This document shows, in pieces, positions 8,332-17,336 of a stretch of 64,000 nt of DNA (the stretch's first letter is position 1; every line of letters starts with the position of its first letter). The stretch covers positions 806,001 through 870,000 of the forward strand of contig NZ_OY762269.1 in the NCBI RefSeq assembly GCF_963665245.1, written 5' to 3'. The position numbers and the translations under genes are program-made. This stretch comes from an uncultured Paludibaculum sp. GTDB taxonomy: Bacteria > Acidobacteriota > Terriglobia > Bryobacterales > Bryobacteraceae. The notes below the pieces were generated by a model. That model did not search any database, was not told where the DNA came from, and was given only the letters and a program-made list of their open reading frames with translations.

Positions 8332-8987
8332 AAAGGGCCTATCTCATATTGATCGACTTCGTCCTGCCGTTGCCAATGACCGCGGTGATGTACTGGCTGT
8401 GGTATCGCCGAACCGGCGATGGGCTGTTTTCACTCTATGTTCTCGCGCTGGGTGTTCTATTTGGGTACATCTTCCCGGGCATCGGGACCAATATCCTCCA
8501 CCTCTGGAAGTTCAACGGGCCGTTCCGAATCAAGAACTACTTCCTACACCACGGCTTCCTCTACGCGCCGTATATGGCGCTGGTGTTCTATCTGGTGTTT
8601 GCCACTGACATGCCGCTCACGGCCGAGAACATGGTCCGAGTCGTACTCTGCGCGGGCTTTGTCCAATGCGTTCTGTCGTGTCATCACGATACCTGGGGTG
8701 TCGCCACCGGCATGATAGAGATCGCGACGGTCCCCGGCGCGGTGAAGCGCAGCCCGGTTGAAGTGGTGACCAGTTTCGGTGTGATCGGCTTCTGGCTGGT
8801 GGGCGCGACGTACTCGGCAAGCTGCCTGATGGCATACCGCGCAATCGTGCTTGGCGCGCGATCGGACTGGGCGACGTTCGCCCTCCTATTGGCGGGGGGA
8901 CTTACCCTGATGGGCCTCGCCGCGCTTCAGCACCTCTTCGCTCAACGCGCGTTGGTGTTCGGCCCGGGAAGGGCCCGGAAGGGTTGA
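8328..8987 (+). CDS. Polytopic inner-membrane protein of unknown function
   Basis: A 219-residue protein with about six hydrophobic segments, for example near residues 5-25, 34-55, 75-95, 100-120, 145-170 and 183-205. The ATG overlaps the stop of the lipoprotein gene by 4 nt. Charged or polar loops contain HLWKFNGPFRIKNYFLHHGF and a CHHDTWG sequence. These His residues could bind a metal, although no known family was recognised. Context suggests that the radical SAM pathway product acts at, or is made from, a membrane lipid or is exported, but the sequence alone does not prove this. Confidence 0.6.
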   Translation: MKRAYLILIDFVLPLPMTAVMYWLWYRRTGDGLFSLYVLALGVLFGYIFPGIGTNILHLWKFNGPFRIKNYFLHHGFLYAPYMALVFYLVFATDMPLTAENMVRVVLCAGFVQCVLSCHHDTWGVATGMIEIATVPGAVKRSPVEVVTSFGVIGFWLVGATYSASCLMAYRAIVLGARSDWATFALLLAGGLTLMGLAALQHLFAQRALVFGPGRARKG

Positions 8988-8989
8988 GC

Positions 8990-10336
8990 ATGCGGATCCT
9001 GCTCATCAGCGCGAACGCACTGCGAATGAGCGATGGCCGACGTTGGTGCGAGACGCCGGCCAAGGCGGCATACGCGGCAACCACGCTCACCCTGCTGGCG
9101 GCGCTGATTCCGCCTGAGTTGGGCGCCGAAGTCGCCGTGGTCGATGAAGCGGTGGACGCGGTCCCGGACGATTTCTGGAGCGCGGACCTGGTTGGCATTA
9201 GTGCCATGACCTGCGATGCGCAACGGGCCTATCAACTGGCTGACGCCGCGCGGAGCCGGGGTGTCAAAGTCGTCCTGGGTGGGTATCATCCCACATTCAT
9301 GCCGGACGAGGCGTTGCTGCACGCGGACGCCGTGGTGCGAGGTTTTGCCGAAGCGGCATGGCCGCAACTGCTCAGGGAGTTTTCCCGGGGCGCCATGCGG
9401 CCGCTGTACCAATCGGTGTGGCACGACGCATTCGCCTCAGGTGTGGCTGTGCCCCGGCGCGATCTCCTTCACCCGAGGGCGTACTCGATCTCGAATACTC
9501 TCGAGACCGCGCGAGGATGTGCGAATAGCTGCAATTTTTGCGTCGTCCCGCCGATGCACGCAGGACGCTTCGTCCCGCGGAGCATCGATCGAATCCAGGC
9601 GGATCTGGAGAGCATGCCCGCGGGGCCGATAGCGATGCTGGACGCGAACCCGCTGGAGAACAGCACCTTCGCCGCAACCTTGCTCCCAGTCCTGAAGCGC
9701 GTGGGACGCAGGTGGTTCAGCAGTGCCTCGATGAAGTCCGCCAGCGATGCGACCTGGGTGAAAGCGGCGCGCGCCAGCGGGTGTCGCGGCCTGGTAATCG
9801 GCTTCGAATCGCTTGATGTCTCGGTGCTATCCGGAGCGGGGAAGTCGTTTAATGACGTGACTCGATATCGGGAAACCTGCCGGATGCTGCACGGAGAAGG
9901 CATCGCGATCCTCGGCTGCTTCGTGTTCGGCCTCGATGGAGATGACGCGAGCGTCTTCAGCCGTACCGTGGAGTTCGTCGATCGCAATCACCTCGACGTG
10001 GCGCTCTATTCGATCTTTACACCGTTTCCCGGTACTGCCGCCTGGTCACGAGTGCGGGCGCATGGCCGTATTCTGACGACCGACTGGAATCAATACGACG
10101 GGCGGCACGTCGTTTATCAGCCCATCGGAATGACCGTCGACGAACTGCAGCAGGGCCTGTACTACGCCTGGAATGAGACCTATCGTCTCTCTTCGATCCT
10201 GCGCCGGGTTGCCGGCTCCAGAGCCATGCCCCTAGCGGATCTGGCAGTGAATCTAGGTTTCCGCTATTACCGTCGGACCTTCGTGCCCGTGGAAGTGAAA
10301 ACCCCTCAGCGAGGTGGACAGTGCGAATTCTCCTGA
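8990..10336 (+). CDS. B12-binding-type radical SAM protein 2
   Basis: A 448-residue protein with an N-terminal cobalamin-binding-type Rossmann domain (MRILLISANA, then GVKVVLGGYHPTFMPDEALL) and a radical SAM core with C177-x3-C181-x2-C184 in ARGCANSCNFCVV. The ATG at 8990 is chosen because GGAAGGG lies just upstream; an in-frame TTG at 8984 overlaps the previous stop and is possible. Its closest relative in the cluster is protein 3: both share the spacing of the cysteine motif, a CFVFG strand and a YSIFTPFPGT/YSLYTPYPGT segment. The last 16 nt overlap protein 3. The reaction is unknown. Confidence 0.86.
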   Translation: MRILLISANALRMSDGRRWCETPAKAAYAATTLTLLAALIPPELGAEVAVVDEAVDAVPDDFWSADLVGISAMTCDAQRAYQLADAARSRGVKVVLGGYHPTFMPDEALLHADAVVRGFAEAAWPQLLREFSRGAMRPLYQSVWHDAFASGVAVPRRDLLHPRAYSISNTLETARGCANSCNFCVVPPMHAGRFVPRSIDRIQADLESMPAGPIAMLDANPLENSTFAATLLPVLKRVGRRWFSSASMKSASDATWVKAARASGCRGLVIGFESLDVSVLSGAGKSFNDVTRYRETCRMLHGEGIAILGCFVFGLDGDDASVFSRTVEFVDRNHLDVALYSIFTPFPGTAAWSRVRAHGRILTTDWNQYDGRHVVYQPIGMTVDELQQGLYYAWNETYRLSSILRRVAGSRAMPLADLAVNLGFRYYRRTFVPVEVKTPQRGGQCEFS

Positions 10337-11718
10337 TCATGCCTGACGCTCACATGCACAAACTGAGGGTGGGGCCGTTTGTACGCTCGATGCGGGAGGC
10401 GCCGCTGACCCTGACGACACTCGCTGCTCTGGTGCCAGGCGATCCCGACATCGAGGTTAAGCTCGTTGATGGCAGTGTGGATCCTGTGCCGCTGGACGAT
10501 CCGGCCGACCTGGTGGGCATCAGCGTGATCACCGGCTGCGCACCCTCCGCGTATGCCATGGCGCGGCACTATCGGGAACGCGGAACTCCCGTGGTGCTTG
10601 GCGGGGTTCACGTTTCGGTGTTGCCCGGAGAAGCGATCGAACACGCCGATGCGATCGTCATCGGGCGCGGCGAGTCCGCATGGCCTAGGCTGATTGAGGA
10701 TTTCCGCCGGGGCCGTATGAAGCGAGTCTACCGGGAGCACACCATAGGAAGTGACGTCCTCGAGGGCGTTCCCACGCCGCGGCGTGACCTGCAGCGAAAG
10801 TCCGGCTACATGATGCCAAACAGCGTCCAGGCAACCCGGGGGTGCCGGCGCAAGTGCGACTTCTGCTCGGTGCCCGCAGTGTGGCCGAAGTATCTCAAAC
10901 GGCCGGTGGCGGACGTCATACGAGACATCAAGGCGATCTCGGGCAATATCATCGCGTTCAATGACGTCAGCCTAGTGGATGACGCGGAGTACGCGCGCGA
11001 GTTGTTTACGGCCATGATCCCGCTACGGAAGCGGTGGGGCGGACTGGTCACGGCCGACAGCTTGCAGGACACCCAGTTGCTCGACCTGATGGTGGAGAGC
11101 GGGTGCGTCTACCTGTTGGTGGGCTTTGAATCCGGTGACCAAGCTACACTGCGGAGGATCCGCAAGAGCTTCAACCAGACGGTGCGGTACAAAGACGTAG
11201 TTGCCATGCTCCAGCGGCGCGGCATCACCATTCAAGGATGCTTTGTCTTCGGTTTCGATCACGACGACAAGAGCGTTTTCGAGTCCACTGTGAACCTGGT
11301 GCAGGACCTGGGTATCGATATCCCCCGCTACTCCCTCTACACGCCCTATCCAGGTACTCCGCTGTTCGCCCGGTTGATGGAGGAGCGGCGAATCCTCAGC
11401 TTCAACTGGAATGATTACGACACCATGCATGTGGTGATTCAGCCGGCCCAGATGAGCCCGGGGGATCTCTATTCCGGATTCAAATGGGCGTATCGCGAAT
11501 CCTTCCGCCTGCATCGTATCGCCCAACGTGTAGCGCGGCCCGATCTTCGGTGCCCGATCAATTTTGTCGGCAACCTCTGCTACCGGATCTTCGTGCATCG
11601 CCTCTATCATGAGCGCCGCTTTGCCTCGCCGTACTCGGTGGGTGATCCTGGGCGTGCCCCTGGTCCCGAGCAGTGGCAGGTGCCAGCCGAACTGGAGGAG
11701 ACTCCATGCCGCGTGTGA
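10321..11718 (+). CDS. B12-binding-type radical SAM protein 3
   Basis: A 465-residue product starting with GTG at 10321 inside the end of the preceding gene (16-nt overlap), which points to translational coupling. The N-terminal domain contains ADLVGISVITG and PVVLGGVHVSVLPGEA. The radical SAM motif is C175-x3-C179-x2-C182 in TRGCRRKCDFCSV. The C-terminal region after YTPYPGTPLF resembles that of protein 2. No DxHxxG motif is seen. It is probably a paralogue of protein 2 acting on the same or a sequential substrate; this is inference. Confidence 0.86.
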   Translation: MRILLIMPDAHMHKLRVGPFVRSMREAPLTLTTLAALVPGDPDIEVKLVDGSVDPVPLDDPADLVGISVITGCAPSAYAMARHYRERGTPVVLGGVHVSVLPGEAIEHADAIVIGRGESAWPRLIEDFRRGRMKRVYREHTIGSDVLEGVPTPRRDLQRKSGYMMPNSVQATRGCRRKCDFCSVPAVWPKYLKRPVADVIRDIKAISGNIIAFNDVSLVDDAEYARELFTAMIPLRKRWGGLVTADSLQDTQLLDLMVESGCVYLLVGFESGDQATLRRIRKSFNQTVRYKDVVAMLQRRGITIQGCFVFGFDHDDKSVFESTVNLVQDLGIDIPRYSLYTPYPGTPLFARLMEERRILSFNWNDYDTMHVVIQPAQMSPGDLYSGFKWAYRESFRLHRIAQRVARPDLRCPINFVGNLCYRIFVHRLYHERRFASPYSVGDPGRAPGPEQWQVPAELEETPCRV

Positions 11719-13058
11719 CGCTGATCCATCCATGTCTTGGGAGGCGCGCCGGCGAGCGGCGGGGGCTGCGCACCTGGCAGATGCAGCCTCTGTGGGTTGC
11801 GGCGCTAGCGGCGCTCCAGCCGGCAGACGTAGAACTCCGCTTCTACGACGATCGCCTGGAGGCCATCCCCTTTGACGAGCCAACTGACCTCGTGGGGCTC
11901 AGCGTCGAAACCTACACCGCGCGGCGTGCCTACCAGATTGCGAGCGAGTACCGCCGGCGTGGTGTTCCGGTTGTGATGGGCGGCATTCACGCGACTCTCT
12001 GTCCCGACGAAGTGGCGCATTACGCAGAATGCGTCGTTACCGGCAGCGCGGACCAGAGTTGGCCCCTGCTTCTAGAGGACCTGCGTGCCGGCCGAATGCG
12101 GAAGCACTATCAGGCGGGCCACGCGCCATCCCTGAGCGGCTGGAAGTACGACCGCAGCATCTTTCAAGGCAAACGGTACCTGCCGATCCAGCTCATCGAA
12201 TTCGGCCGGGGCTGCCGCCTCAGTTGTGAGTTCTGCGCGGTGCAAGCGGCCTTCCGCAATACATACAGCGGGCGGCCGGTCGACGACGTGATCGCGGAGG
12301 TAGCCGATGTCTCCAAAGGCGGTCGTCGTGGGCTGATCTTCTTCGTGGACGACAATCTCGCCTGCGAGCCAGAGAGGCTCAAGGAGTTTCTGCGCGCCCT
12401 GATCCCGTTGAAGGTGCGATGGGTGGGGCAGGCGGGCATCAACGTGGCGCATGATCCGGAGTTGCTCGATCTGATTGTGCGTAGTGGTTGCCGCTGTCTG
12501 CTCATCGGCTTCGAGAGTCTTCAGCCGGCCAACTTGCGCGAGATGAGCAAGCCGATCAATGAGCTGCGAGGCGGCGTCGAACGAGCGGTCGCGGAGTTGC
12601 AGCGGTTTGGAGTGCCGGTCTATGGGACGTTCGTCTTCGGCTGCGACGGCGACACTCCGGACGACTTTGAGCGCACGGTCGCTTTCAGCGTCGAGCACGG
12701 TTTTCTACTCGCCGCGTTTGCGCACTTGATGCCGTTCCCCGGGACTGCTCTCTACCGGCGTCTCGCCTCCGAGCAACGTCTGCTCCACGAAAGCTGGTGG
12801 CTGGATTGCCACTACGCCTACAACACGGTCGCCTTCCAACCCCGCCATCTCAGCACCGACGCTCTGCGAGGCCATTGCCTAGCTGCGCGGCGGGCATTCT
12901 TCTCGTGGCCCAACATGCTGCGTCGCAGCCTCGCCGCGGGACGGAAGCAGCACGACTATTGGACTGTAAACCTGCTGCATCGGGCTGAACTGGGGCTGCG
13001 TGACGGCCATCCGTTGGGCGACCAGGCGTGGAGCCAGCCGCTGATCCAAGCGGAGTGA
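11706..13058 (+). CDS. B12-binding-type radical SAM protein 4
   Basis: A 450-residue protein from the ATG at 11706, which has GGAGGAG upstream and overlaps the end of protein 3 by 13 nt. The N-terminal Rossmann domain contains TWQMQPLWVAALAAL and PVVMGGIHATLCPDE. The radical SAM cysteines are C170, C174 and C177 in GRGCRLSCEFCAV. It parallels protein 1 in detail (MQPL, RFYDDR versus RFFDDR, GKRYL, FVDDNL, GFESL, MPFPGTALY versus TPFPGTPVY). The operon therefore holds two paralogous pairs (1/4 and 2/3). It is the last gene of the operon; no terminator hairpin was found after it. Confidence 0.86.
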   Translation: MPRVTLIHPCLGRRAGERRGLRTWQMQPLWVAALAALQPADVELRFYDDRLEAIPFDEPTDLVGLSVETYTARRAYQIASEYRRRGVPVVMGGIHATLCPDEVAHYAECVVTGSADQSWPLLLEDLRAGRMRKHYQAGHAPSLSGWKYDRSIFQGKRYLPIQLIEFGRGCRLSCEFCAVQAAFRNTYSGRPVDDVIAEVADVSKGGRRGLIFFVDDNLACEPERLKEFLRALIPLKVRWVGQAGINVAHDPELLDLIVRSGCRCLLIGFESLQPANLREMSKPINELRGGVERAVAELQRFGVPVYGTFVFGCDGDTPDDFERTVAFSVEHGFLLAAFAHLMPFPGTALYRRLASEQRLLHESWWLDCHYAYNTVAFQPRHLSTDALRGHCLAARRAFFSWPNMLRRSLAAGRKQHDYWTVNLLHRAELGLRDGHPLGDQAWSQPLIQAE

Positions 13059-13600
13059 GTATCACCTGCGAAGTCGGGGCTTCAGGTTGTGGGCCGTTCA
13101 AAGCGGCCATGTTGGGTGGAGCGCGCATCGCCGTTGCCCCGGCTCGTGGTCGCGACAGAGAAGAGGAAGGGTCCATCAAAAGCGGCGCGTCCCTGGACGC
13201 ACCATCGTATGCAGTCTGCAGGCGGCTTCCTCCGAGTTGTGGCGGGATTGTCGCGGGACGACGCGGAGCGGGACATCACAGTTCCGGAACGAACGACGGT
13301 CAAACGCCAGCAGTTCGCTCATGCCCGATCAACTGTCGGTCATCGTATCCTCCAGAACTGGCCAGACTAGAATAGGAGCTGCTCTTCCTGACAAGACGCG
13401 TTCGTCTTCGGGAGCAAGATGGAGGTGAGTGACTTTCGCCGTTCGTACGAATCACCCTCGCTGATCAATCAGGAGGAGGAGTACGCCCTGGTCCCAACCG
13501 TTGAACCGTTGCTGAGGCGGAGTCTCCATACACTCTGCAAATCTCCAGGCCCGGTGAAGCGATAGGTGTGCAGCCGCAAGACGGCAGGAAAGGGCGAATT
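13059..13600. other. Gene-free stretch between radical SAM operon and wrbA
   Basis: About 540 bp with no supported gene. Several short overlapping frames occur on both strands but lack ribosome-binding sites and recognisable domains. The promoter of wrbA is expected at the right end; AGGAAAGGG upstream of 13601 is its ribosome-binding site. Confidence 0.5.
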
Positions 13601-14200
13601 ATGAGCAAGGTCCTTGTTCTTTACTATTCGAGCTACGGCCACATCGAGCAGATGGCTGAGGCAGTGGCGGACGGCGCTCGTGAGGCGGGCGCGGAAGTCG
13701 ACATCCGGCGGGTTCCCGAATTGGTGCCCGAGGACGTCGCCAAGGCCTCCCATTTCAAGCTGGACCAGAAGGCTCCGATCGCCAGGATCGACGAACTCGC
13801 CAACTACGACGCCATCGTTGTCGGTGTCGGGACGCGATTTGGACGGATGGCTTCGCAAATGGCAAGCTTCCTCGATCAGGCCGGCAAACTCTGGCTGCAG
13901 GGCGCTCTCAATGGAAAAGTCGGCGGCGCCTTTACCTGCTCTGCTACCCAGCATGGCGGGCAGGAGACAACTCTGTTCTCCGTGATTGCAAACCTTCTCC
14001 ATTTTGGAATGATCATCGTCGGCCTGGACTATGGCTACACGGGTCAGATGGGCGTTCAGGAAGTGACGGGCGGCGCGCCGTATGGAGCCACCACGATCGC
14101 AGGAGGAGATGGCTCGCGTCAGCCCTCTGCCAACGAGTTGAATGGCGCGCGCTATCAGGGCCGCAGAATTGCAGAAATCAGTAATAAGTTGAACCGATAG
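13601..14200 (+). CDS. wrbA: NAD(P)H:quinone oxidoreductase WrbA
   Basis: A 199-residue flavodoxin-fold protein matching WrbA (type IV NAD(P)H:quinone oxidoreductase). This FMN enzyme carries out two-electron reduction of quinones in the cytoplasm and limits oxidative stress. The FMN phosphate loop YYSSYGHIEQMA lies near residues 8-19. GTRFGRMASQM and AFTCSATQHGGQE, then GAPYGATTIAG, are family signatures. The length and N-terminus are typical with the ATG at 13601. It stands alone, convergent with the next gene. Confidence 0.93.
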   Translation: MSKVLVLYYSSYGHIEQMAEAVADGAREAGAEVDIRRVPELVPEDVAKASHFKLDQKAPIARIDELANYDAIVVGVGTRFGRMASQMASFLDQAGKLWLQGALNGKVGGAFTCSATQHGGQETTLFSVIANLLHFGMIIVGLDYGYTGQMGVQEVTGGAPYGATTIAGGDGSRQPSANELNGARYQGRRIAEISNKLNR

Positions 14201-14410
14201 TGCTACGTGCCTATCCGAGAGCCGGCCTCGTCCGGCGACGCGATGGATTGTCCCGCCGGCAACTGCTTCCTCTTTGGTGGGTATAGTCGGCGGTAAGGTC
14301 CGGAGGGGGGCCGGTGAGCCCGATCTTCGCGAAGTCGAGTTGCGGCACCCGCGGTATTGCCTGGCTGCGGCTGTGGACCTGCCTTGTCGACATCCAGTCG
14401 AGTCGGGGTG

Positions 14411-15460
14411 CTACAAGCCCAGTTTCTCGTGAGCGTATGCGATGCACTGCCGGTTGAGTTCGTCCTCGATCTTCATCTGCTGGGCCGGGCTCAGGCCGGC
14501 TGTTCGTGCCAACGGTTGCCTGGGATGGTTCTTTTGTACCAAGCTGAGGACCTTGGCCAGATCACGCCCGGGCAGCGGGCTGTACGCGTCGTCGAACGTG
14601 GCCCAGTATTTGGGCGTGAAGACCGGGATCTTCAGCGGGTCGCGGGTGATCATTTCCAGGTTGAAGATCATGTTCGGATCCTTCTTACGGAGCATCGCGA
14701 TGATCTGCGGAAGGTCTACGATGCCTTCGCCGAACGGGACTTCCGCCAGCAGGAAACCATCCTCATATGGCTCCACGCCCATGTCCTTGATGTGGGTGTA
14801 GACAGTGAACGGAGCCAGCGTCTTGGCCGTTTCGAGCGGGTCCTCACACAGCGAGAGGTTGTTGCCGAAATCGAGACAGACGCCTACCCATTCGCTGCCG
14901 AGCCGCTTCATCCAGGCCGCCTGCTCGGCCGAGCGCCAGCCCTTGTGGTTCTCGATGCCCAGCGGGACTTTGTACTTGCGCAGAATGGGCTCGGCCAGTT
15001 CAACCTGCCGCTGGCGCTGCTCGAACATCTGTTTCCAGGGCTCAAAGCTGGCGAAATCCTCATAGCGCCGGCCTGTGAGCGCAGCGTGGAATGCGACGGC
15101 GCCGGCCTCCTTGAACGCCTTCACCTGCGCTTCAAATGCTGGTAACTCGCCAGCATCCTTGGGAAGCCGCGGGTCGGAGACCAGATGCATCTGATAGGTG
15201 TCGAGGCGTTGCCGGAACTTGCGAAGCGCCTCAGGATCCAATGAGGGCGGATTGGTCTGCACGCCGGCCAGGCCGAAGTTGTGGCAATGCTCGACGATGT
15301 CGAAGGGACTGCCCCCCTCCCGCGCCGCCCGGACGTGGGCGAGGAATGCCGTTGGCGTGCCCCCCATGCGTCGACCAGTGGCCGGCTGGGCGGAGGCGGC
15401 GGTGGACGAGAGCAGCCCAGGCAGGGAACTTGCCATGGCGAGAAGGTCTCTGCGTGTCAT
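14411..15460 (-). CDS. Tat-exported sugar phosphate isomerase/epimerase-like protein
   Basis: A 349-residue protein with a twin-arginine leader (MTRRDLLAMASSLPGLL, then SSTAASAQ), so probably folded and exported to the periplasm. The rest is a xylose-isomerase-like TIM barrel (AP endonuclease 2 family). Putative metal ligands include the Glu in LGIENHKGW, CLDFGNN and the His in YTHIKDM, followed by FNLEMITRD. Its neighbour on the other strand is a Tat-exported Gfo/Idh/MocA oxidoreductase. Such pairs are frequent in Acidobacteriota and Planctomycetota and are thought to process unusual sugars. The exact substrate cannot be read from the sequence. Confidence 0.82.
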   Translation of the reverse strand: MTRRDLLAMASSLPGLLSSTAASAQPATGRRMGGTPTAFLAHVRAAREGGSPFDIVEHCHNFGLAGVQTNPPSLDPEALRKFRQRLDTYQMHLVSDPRLPKDAGELPAFEAQVKAFKEAGAVAFHAALTGRRYEDFASFEPWKQMFEQRQRQVELAEPILRKYKVPLGIENHKGWRSAEQAAWMKRLGSEWVGVCLDFGNNLSLCEDPLETAKTLAPFTVYTHIKDMGVEPYEDGFLLAEVPFGEGIVDLPQIIAMLRKKDPNMIFNLEMITRDPLKIPVFTPKYWATFDDAYSPLPGRDLAKVLSLVQKNHPRQPLARTAGLSPAQQMKIEDELNRQCIAYAHEKLGL

Positions 15461-15860
15461 CAGGACAGCAGATCACATTTGGATGCCGAATGGGTAGCCC
15501 CCAAGGGGCACGTGCCCCGGGGCTGTTCGCGCCGCGCCAAGGCGTAAGGGGGGAAGCCTCTTGTTGAGATGGGTGTGGCTCAACCGGTGGCTGGAGGAAT
15601 GGCCCCATGCCAACAACTCCGAGTGGGCCGCCGCTGGTGCTATCGCTGGTTGACTTCCCGTCCTTGTGAATATACGATTCCACCAGCGTTGGACGCGGCC
15701 CTGTGCCACCTTGCCTGGCTCAGGGCAGGACGTCGCGCATTGGACTCAACGTTTCGTGGATCGGCAAGCAGTCAGTAGGGCCTAGGCAGTCCGCCTTCGC
15801 GGCGGACAAGGGTCGGTGTTCCCGATGCTGATCGACGAGATAGAAAGAGAGATTCCGGGC
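15461..15860. other. Divergent intergenic region between isomerase and oxidoreductase genes
   Basis: Roughly 400 bp between the divergent starts. A GC-rich inverted segment (GGGGCACGTGCCCC, 15508-15521) is a perfect 14-bp palindrome and could be a hairpin or binding site. No convincing promoter hexamers or gene were recognised. Confidence 0.45.
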
Positions 15861-17282
15861 ATGCAAAGACGAGATTTCCTGAACCGGGTGGGCGCCGGCA
15901 CCGTGGCTTGGACCGCAATGTCGCAGCAAGCGGTACATGGGGCCAACGACCGGCTTCGCGTCGGGTTGATCGGGTGCGGCGGCCGGGGCACGCTCGATGC
16001 CCGTCTGATGCGCGGAACCCCGGTTGATATTCAGGCGGTGGCTCCGGACAACTACCACGATGGCAACCTCGATGCCCGGATCAAGGAACCCCGCAATGTC
16101 GAGATCGCCGGATTGTGCGACGTCTACGGCAGCCGGGTGGACCGCGCCAAACAGTGGGCTCCGCAGGCGAAGACGTATGCGGATTTTCGCGCGATGCTGG
16201 CCGACAAAGAGATTGATGCGGTGATCATCGCCACTCCGGACCCGTGGCACGCCCCCATGATGATGCTGGCCTGCGAGGCGGGGAAGGACGTCTACCTCGA
16301 GAAACCGGTGATGTACCGGCTGGCCGAAGCGAAGTACATGGTGGAGACGGTCCGGCGCACCAAGCGGATCGTGCAGATCGGGACGCAGCACCGGTCGGCG
16401 GAACATATCGGGGAAGCCGCCAGAATGATCGCGAGCGGCAAGATCGGGGAGGTCCGCTACGTGCGCGTGTGGAACTACATGAGCACGTTCTGGGGCAACC
16501 CGGCGGTGCCGGACAGTGATCCGCCATCCGATCTGAACTGGGATGCATGGCTGGGTCCGGCTCCGAAGGTGCCGTTCAACCGAAACCGGCTGAATTACCG
16601 CTCGTTCATGGACTACACGAACGGGATCATCAGCGATTACGGCAACCACCGCTTCGATTCGGTTCACCAGATCATGGGGGTGGATACGCCCAGGAATGTA
16701 GTCTCTTCCGCGCTGCGATTCAACCAGAAGCTGGCCGGCGACATCCCGGATATGCAAACGGCCACCTATGAGTATCCGACGTTCATTCTTGGCTACGAAT
16801 GCTGCAACTACAACGGCCACGGTCTCGGCGGCCGGACCGCGGGGATGAGCTATTACGGCATGAGAGGGCCGGAGGACCGCCCGCACGGCATGGCGTTCTA
16901 CGGCACGGAGGCGGCTCTGTTTGTCGATCGAATCGGGATGGAGTTGTATCCCGAGCCGATCCCGCCGGAGCCCGGCCAGCGCTTCGCACGGGGCGCGCAG
17001 TGGAAGCCCCGCATGGAGAAGATCAGGATGAACGAGGACGAGCCGACGCCGCTGCATACCAAGAACTTCGTGGATTGTGTGCGGGCGCGGAGGCAGCCGG
17101 CGGCGAACATCGAGGTGGGTGTGCGAGCGACGGCGATCGCGTGCATGGGCAATGTTGCTTACTGGACCGGACGGAAGCTGGCTTGGGACGACAGGAGTTT
17201 CGGTTTCCCCGGCGTGCCGGAGGCGGAGAAGTACCTTTCCCGCGAGTATCGAAAGCCCTGGGATCTGGTGAAGATGGGGTAG
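15861..17282 (+). CDS. Tat-exported Gfo/Idh/MocA-family oxidoreductase
   Basis: The ATG at 15861 gives a 473-residue protein beginning MQRRDFLNRVGAG, a twin-arginine signal; the frame extends upstream but this start places the signal at the N-terminus. The NAD(P)-binding motif VGLIGCGGRG follows near residues 36-45, with the family EKPV sequence (DVYLEKPVMYRL) about 120 residues later, containing the conserved Lys-Pro. The C-terminal domain carries GIISDYGNHRFDSVHQIM, with Asp and His positioned as in family active sites. It is an NAD(P)-dependent sugar or sugar-derivative oxidoreductase presumed to act in the periplasm, as do other Tat-exported members such as glucose-fructose oxidoreductase. 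Confidence 0.88.
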   Translation: MQRRDFLNRVGAGTVAWTAMSQQAVHGANDRLRVGLIGCGGRGTLDARLMRGTPVDIQAVAPDNYHDGNLDARIKEPRNVEIAGLCDVYGSRVDRAKQWAPQAKTYADFRAMLADKEIDAVIIATPDPWHAPMMMLACEAGKDVYLEKPVMYRLAEAKYMVETVRRTKRIVQIGTQHRSAEHIGEAARMIASGKIGEVRYVRVWNYMSTFWGNPAVPDSDPPSDLNWDAWLGPAPKVPFNRNRLNYRSFMDYTNGIISDYGNHRFDSVHQIMGVDTPRNVVSSALRFNQKLAGDIPDMQTATYEYPTFILGYECCNYNGHGLGGRTAGMSYYGMRGPEDRPHGMAFYGTEAALFVDRIGMELYPEPIPPEPGQRFARGAQWKPRMEKIRMNEDEPTPLHTKNFVDCVRARRQPAANIEVGVRATAIACMGNVAYWTGRKLAWDDRSFGFPGVPEAEKYLSREYRKPWDLVKMG

Positions 17283-17336
17283 ACGCACTGACGCCCGGTC
17301 CCATCCTACTGATCCGCTCTGGATGGGCGCGGTTCC

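Noticed and set aside
15720..17288. 522-codon open frame on the minus strand
   Set aside because: It is antisense to the Gfo/Idh/MocA oxidoreductase, rich in His, Arg and Val, and without motifs.
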